From an uncultured Bacteroidia bacterium (GTDB lineage Bacteria; Bacteroidota; Bacteroidia; Bacteroidales; ML635J-15), in the NCBI GenBank assembly GCA_902762455.1, contig CACWOG010000005.1, positions 1 through 34,811 on the forward strand: 34,811 bases of DNA, in the 5' to 3' direction. Shown in pieces: positions 31,550 to 34,811 of this stretch (position 1 is the first letter of the stretch; each line of letters opens with the position of its first letter). The notes beneath the pieces are model-generated. The model made no database searches. It saw only the letters and a program-made list of their open reading frames with translations, and had not been told where the DNA came from. Position numbers and translations under genes: made by a program.

Positions 31550-32543
31550 GGAATGCTGTCCAAAGTGTGGCATCCCGATGAAAGAAAATGATGAAAATGT
31601 TTCATCTTGTGATAATAATGACAATGTGCAGAAAAAGAAAATGCTCGTCTGGATAATAGGTATTGTTGTAATGTGCGTTATAGCACTATGTATTGTGTAT
31701 GCAACGACAAGGTCTGCAGAAGAAATTGTTTCTCACGAAACAGAATTTGAGACAGAAGACAATGTAGAGCATGATTTCAAAGAAACATTGGATTCCGATG
31801 CCATTGTTGCAGAGATTTCCAATTCTAATACGAAAAAATTGTACTATTTGGATAATAATGACGGAATGAACAGATTAATGTCATATAATTATAAAACAGG
31901 TACAGCTAAAATGATATTCGAAACAGCATTGTCATTACTAAGTTGGAAACTTGCTGGCGATAGATTGTTTTACATAATTTATAATGGTGGTAATGGAAGT
32001 AAAATAAAAGATATTAGCTATTTGGATACAAATGACGAGTCAACCCATTATATTACAACATGCTATGAAGCAAAATTTGAAGGCAATAATATTTTGAACA
32101 TAACTGAAATGATTACAACAGACACAAGAGGTGCTCATTGTGACTGGGAATATGACAAACGGGAGTATTCTTTAAATTTATATGCAAGCGAAGAGGAGTT
32201 TAAGAGAATAATAAATGAGCAACAAAAAATAGAAGAAGAATACGAACAGCAGCGTAATCATCAGCAGTTCGAGGGAGATGGTCCCGACTGGCTACAAGGC
32301 ACTTGGTATGCCTATATGTATGATGATTACGGCAATTACATTGGAAATATGACCTATGTATTAAACAAAGGAACAATGACTACGTATATTAATAATGAGT
32401 ATGTCCAGACTATGCCGTATTTATATTCTAGTGACAATGGTTCTATTTTGCTTTTCGATAGAAAAGGCAATGCAGCTGGGCTAATGTACACAAAAAACAA
32501 GCGACTGATAGGCAACGACGGAACAATATTTTCAAAAAAATAA
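31500..32543 (+). CDS. Zinc-ribbon, single-helix protein with an unknown periplasmic part
   Basis: 347 residues. The zinc ribbon (Cys6, Cys9, Cys20, Cys23; also Cys19) is nearly identical to that of the preceding protein. One membrane helix follows at about 48-69. The rest is acidic and extracytoplasmic by prediction: residues about 105-215 read like a beta-propeller or DUF5050-like strand pattern (KKLYYLDNNDGMNRLMSYN, DRLFYIIYNGG), then a charged helix (EEFKRIINEQQKIEEEYEQQ, about 234-253) and a C-terminal beta module (WLQGTWYAYMYDDYGNYIGNM). I cannot name a function. The shared ribbon suggests that both proteins meet the same cytoplasmic partner. Confidence 0.8.
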   Translation: MALITCPECGAQISDKAECCPKCGIPMKENDENVSSCDNNDNVQKKKMLVWIIGIVVMCVIALCIVYATTRSAEEIVSHETEFETEDNVEHDFKETLDSDAIVAEISNSNTKKLYYLDNNDGMNRLMSYNYKTGTAKMIFETALSLLSWKLAGDRLFYIIYNGGNGSKIKDISYLDTNDESTHYITTCYEAKFEGNNILNITEMITTDTRGAHCDWEYDKREYSLNLYASEEEFKRIINEQQKIEEEYEQQRNHQQFEGDGPDWLQGTWYAYMYDDYGNYIGNMTYVLNKGTMTTYINNEYVQTMPYLYSSDNGSILLFDRKGNAAGLMYTKNKRLIGNDGTIFSKK

Positions 32544-32556
32544 TATTTGAAAATAT

Positions 32557-34811
32557 ATGATGAAACTTAACACGGCATTGAATACAAGTAGGGTTTTCAT
32601 TGGTTTCCTGCTGGTAATAATTGCTTCCAAGCCAATATTTGCCCAGAAATGGGTAGATATGGGCGTAAAGTCTGACAATGGTCAGCCATTGTACTGGGCA
32701 GATGGTGACTTAATAAAAGAAGATGGAAATTTTAGGATTGGCGAATATTCGGAAATCGGAACGGCGTTCTACTGGGGCGACCCTAATGGCGGGACGAATG
32801 CTGCCATTGGTTCTAATATTCCAAATATAGTTGGAAACAAAAAATATGATGTAGTATCGGCAAATACCGAGTATCCCAATCGTATGCCATCTAGATCTGA
32901 ATTTATGAGGTTACTTAAAAATTGCAAAATTAATATTGAAACTTTTTATATAGAAGGCAAACGGTTGCCAGTTAATCCCAACGATTACAGTTGGATATAT
33001 GGAATGTGGTGCGAGCCTGTCGATTTTACAGGGTCTATTAATAGTATTGCAGCGGCAATAAATGGAGCAGTTAAATATGCAATAAGTTTATATCGAGACA
33101 ATACATATAGATACATTGAAGATATTTCCGATTTTTCTGGTACTAGTACACGAAACTGGGTGGGAACTTATAAACTGGATAAAGAAAATAATGTAATAGT
33201 GCTTTATAAAAATGGTAGGGAATGGGCTTTTATCAGGTTCTCTTTAAGTATGCGTACGATGACAAGAAATGGTAAAAGCCTAAATAAGAGCGGAGGAGTG
33301 TATGAGTACGAAGCCACTACCTATATTTATTGTGCAAAATTAACAAGTAATATTAATGGAAATGTGCTATATTTTGCGCTTGACAGGAAAAAAGGAGAAC
33401 GAACAAAAGAAGTTTCTAAAGAACAGTTGTCTTATTGGACTGGTTCTGCTGATAAAAATAATAGTAAAAATGCATACGGATGCATCATCAGTGATAATTT
33501 ATATTCTTTAAGTAGAGCTTCATATTGTAAGGTGCGACCCGTTAGGGATTATGCCTATAGGGATGTAAGAAATTATAATCCTGATTTCGGTTTTATAATG
33601 TTTGAATGTTCAAATAAGGAATTTGACGGTACTGAAATATATGTGGATGGAAAGAAAATTCCCGAAAAATTAAAGGATGGGCTTGAGATTCTTGTTGGAA
33701 GTGGAAGCAAGGAAGTTTTGATAAAAACACCGTCAAAATGGTATTCCGACCAAACTAAGAAAGTTACCGTTGCGTACCGAGAAAACACTACAGTAAAGGT
33801 TGACTTGCCGCCAAAATTTTCCAATGTTAAAATTACCGCTGGCAGTATCTATGATAGTATATCCGTTGACAATGAATTTGTTGGCAAAGGGAAATGGGAA
33901 GGACGGTTGATGTATGGTTCACATAATGTTGAAAGCCGAAACATATATTATCATCCACATTCTATGAAAATAGATGTACAAAAGAAGGGGGCTGTAACAT
34001 TTCAAGTTCCAGCTTTAAAACGAAAAACTCTTGATATAGACATAGATTCGAAACCGCAAGGAGCAAATGTAACTTTTGATGGAAAAAATCTCGGAACAAC
34101 ACCATTGAAATTGAATAACATTCCTGCTGGTAGTACCAAAACTTTGGAAATCAGCAAAAAGAATATGACACCATATAAATGTCAACTAACTTTTGATGAA
34201 GTAAAAATTAAAAATGTTCAAGATGTTGAATTGCCTTCTTATTATGTAGGAGAATCGGAATTGTCAAACAAAGGCAATCTGGATATTGGTGTAAAATTAA
34301 ATCGTATGCACATGAATATTTTCGATTATAAGCCTATTTCCAGGAAACGCTTTTTCTATGCGGATTTATTGGCATGTGGAGATTACATTGGAGAAAATAA
34401 ATCTTTGTCATTCGGCGGCGGAATTAACATTGGTATCTATTTCCGCAGGTTGCCGTTTAATTTGGAAACAGGATTTAGGGTTACTAATACTGACTCTTGG
34501 ATGACATTAAGATTTGGGTATGGTTTTGTTATAAAAGGCGATATGAGGATTACTCCTCAGTTTGGGTTAGAAAATCTTACGTCAAAGCGCGATTACCTCA
34601 CTATTGGCGCAAAGCTTGAATACGGCATATATAATTTTATTTCTGTAGGTATTACTCCGTCATGGTATATTATTAGCAACTCCAGTCAAATAGACGCATT
34701 TGTATCTTTTTTCTTCCCAACGAGAATGACATGTTCGGAATACAAGTTGGCTAAAGATTACAGCAGTGCAGGATATAAATCTGAAAAAGAAACTAAAAAT
34801 GAAAAACAACG
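32557..34811 (+). CDS. Large exported PEGA protein with an outer-membrane-barrel-like C-terminus, cut by the window end
   Basis: Open from the ATG at 32557 (second ATG at 32560) to the last base: 751 codons without a stop. Signal peptide 1-29 (ending IFAQ). Residues 31-345 resemble a diverged Fib_succ domain (KWVDMGVKSDNGQPLYWADG, FYWGDPNGG, NRMPSRSEFMRLLKNC, a late YWTGS and CKVRPV). About 365-480 is beta-rich and PEGA-like. Residues 492-560 are a PEGA domain (DIDSKPQGANVTFDGKNLG, TPLKLNNIPAG). From about 575 alternating strands (FGGGINIGIYF, LETGFRV, MRITPQFGLENL, YLTIGAKLEYGIY) look like an outer-membrane barrel. It is the last gene of the 29764 operon, 13 nt after the previous stop, and probably its surface component. 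Confidence 0.82.
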   Translation, partial: MMKLNTALNTSRVFIGFLLVIIASKPIFAQKWVDMGVKSDNGQPLYWADGDLIKEDGNFRIGEYSEIGTAFYWGDPNGGTNAAIGSNIPNIVGNKKYDVVSANTEYPNRMPSRSEFMRLLKNCKINIETFYIEGKRLPVNPNDYSWIYGMWCEPVDFTGSINSIAAAINGAVKYAISLYRDNTYRYIEDISDFSGTSTRNWVGTYKLDKENNVIVLYKNGREWAFIRFSLSMRTMTRNGKSLNKSGGVYEYEATTYIYCAKLTSNINGNVLYFALDRKKGERTKEVSKEQLSYWTGSADKNNSKNAYGCIISDNLYSLSRASYCKVRPVRDYAYRDVRNYNPDFGFIMFECSNKEFDGTEIYVDGKKIPEKLKDGLEILVGSGSKEVLIKTPSKWYSDQTKKVTVAYRENTTVKVDLPPKFSNVKITAGSIYDSISVDNEFVGKGKWEGRLMYGSHNVESRNIYYHPHSMKIDVQKKGAVTFQVPALKRKTLDIDIDSKPQGANVTFDGKNLGTTPLKLNNIPAGSTKTLEISKKNMTPYKCQLTFDEVKIKNVQDVELPSYYVGESELSNKGNLDIGVKLNRMHMNIFDYKPISRKRFFYADLLACGDYIGENKSLSFGGGINIGIYFRRLPFNLETGFRVTNTDSWMTLRFGYGFVIKGDMRITPQFGLENLTSKRDYLTIGAKLEYGIYNFISVGITPSWYIISNSSQIDAFVSFFFPTRMTCSEYKLAKDYSSAGYKSEKETKNEKQ

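Overview
The window looks like a chromosome segment of a Bacteroidales (Bacteroidota) bacterium. The evidence is the run ssb-gldE-gldD-phosphopantetheinyl transferase, a Bacteroidota-type heptaprenyl/geranylgeranylglyceryl-phosphate synthase, several 'Fibrobacter succinogenes major paralogous' surface domains, the near absence of Shine-Dalgarno sequences, and many promoters with the Bacteroidota -7 box TAnnTTTG, three of them with a perfect TTTG-N19-TAnnTTTG arrangement.

Layout: 1-4260 (minus strand) holds the start of a secreted protein cut by the window edge, proline-catabolic pruA, a DUF4870 membrane protein and an exported OmpA-family protein with three zinc ribbons. 4281-7501 (minus) is the phosphopantetheinyl transferase, gldD, gldE, ssb block, with dispersed palindromes in the gaps. 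7502-14455 (plus) is a signalling pair: a cytoplasmic histidine kinase with about six PAS domains, then 1 nt later a 1217-residue receptor adenylate cyclase (periplasmic propeller, Y_Y_Y domain, one membrane helix, class III cyclase, C-terminal HD domain resembling a cyclic-nucleotide phosphodiesterase). 15004-16413 is a fusion of a SpoT/Mesh1-like (p)ppGpp hydrolase domain with an aminoglycoside-phosphotransferase-like kinase domain. It is followed by an array of tiny covarying hairpins. 16813-19807 (minus) holds an unknown membrane protein whose leader can form a pseudoknot, an orphan radical SAM/SPASM protein and an acyltransferase.

20014-22610 is a tandem pair of exported paralogues with a sorting-domain-like module in the middle and a Fib_succ domain at the C-terminus. 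Next come a YhcG/DUF1016 nuclease with a palindromic linker, GGGP synthase and quinolinate synthase nadA. From 25976 the base composition turns strongly AT-rich: three adjacent genes (Mrr-like nuclease, FRG-domain protein, DUF4365 nuclease-like protein) look like an acquired defence cluster. A 667-base gap then carries a likely structured small RNA. The window ends in an operon of a lipoprotein, two zinc-ribbon/single-helix proteins sharing a nearly identical DNA module, and a large PEGA/outer-membrane-barrel-like protein cut by the window end.

The most interesting leads are the sensor-cyclase-HD polypeptide and its coupled kinase, the hydrolase-kinase fusion, the Mrr/FRG/DUF4365 cluster, the + strand RNA at about 29428-29585, the pseudoknot leader at 17620-17671, and the covarying mini-hairpins at 16414-16740 and inside the yhcG-like gene. 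All functions are inferred from sequence reading alone; no database search was possible.
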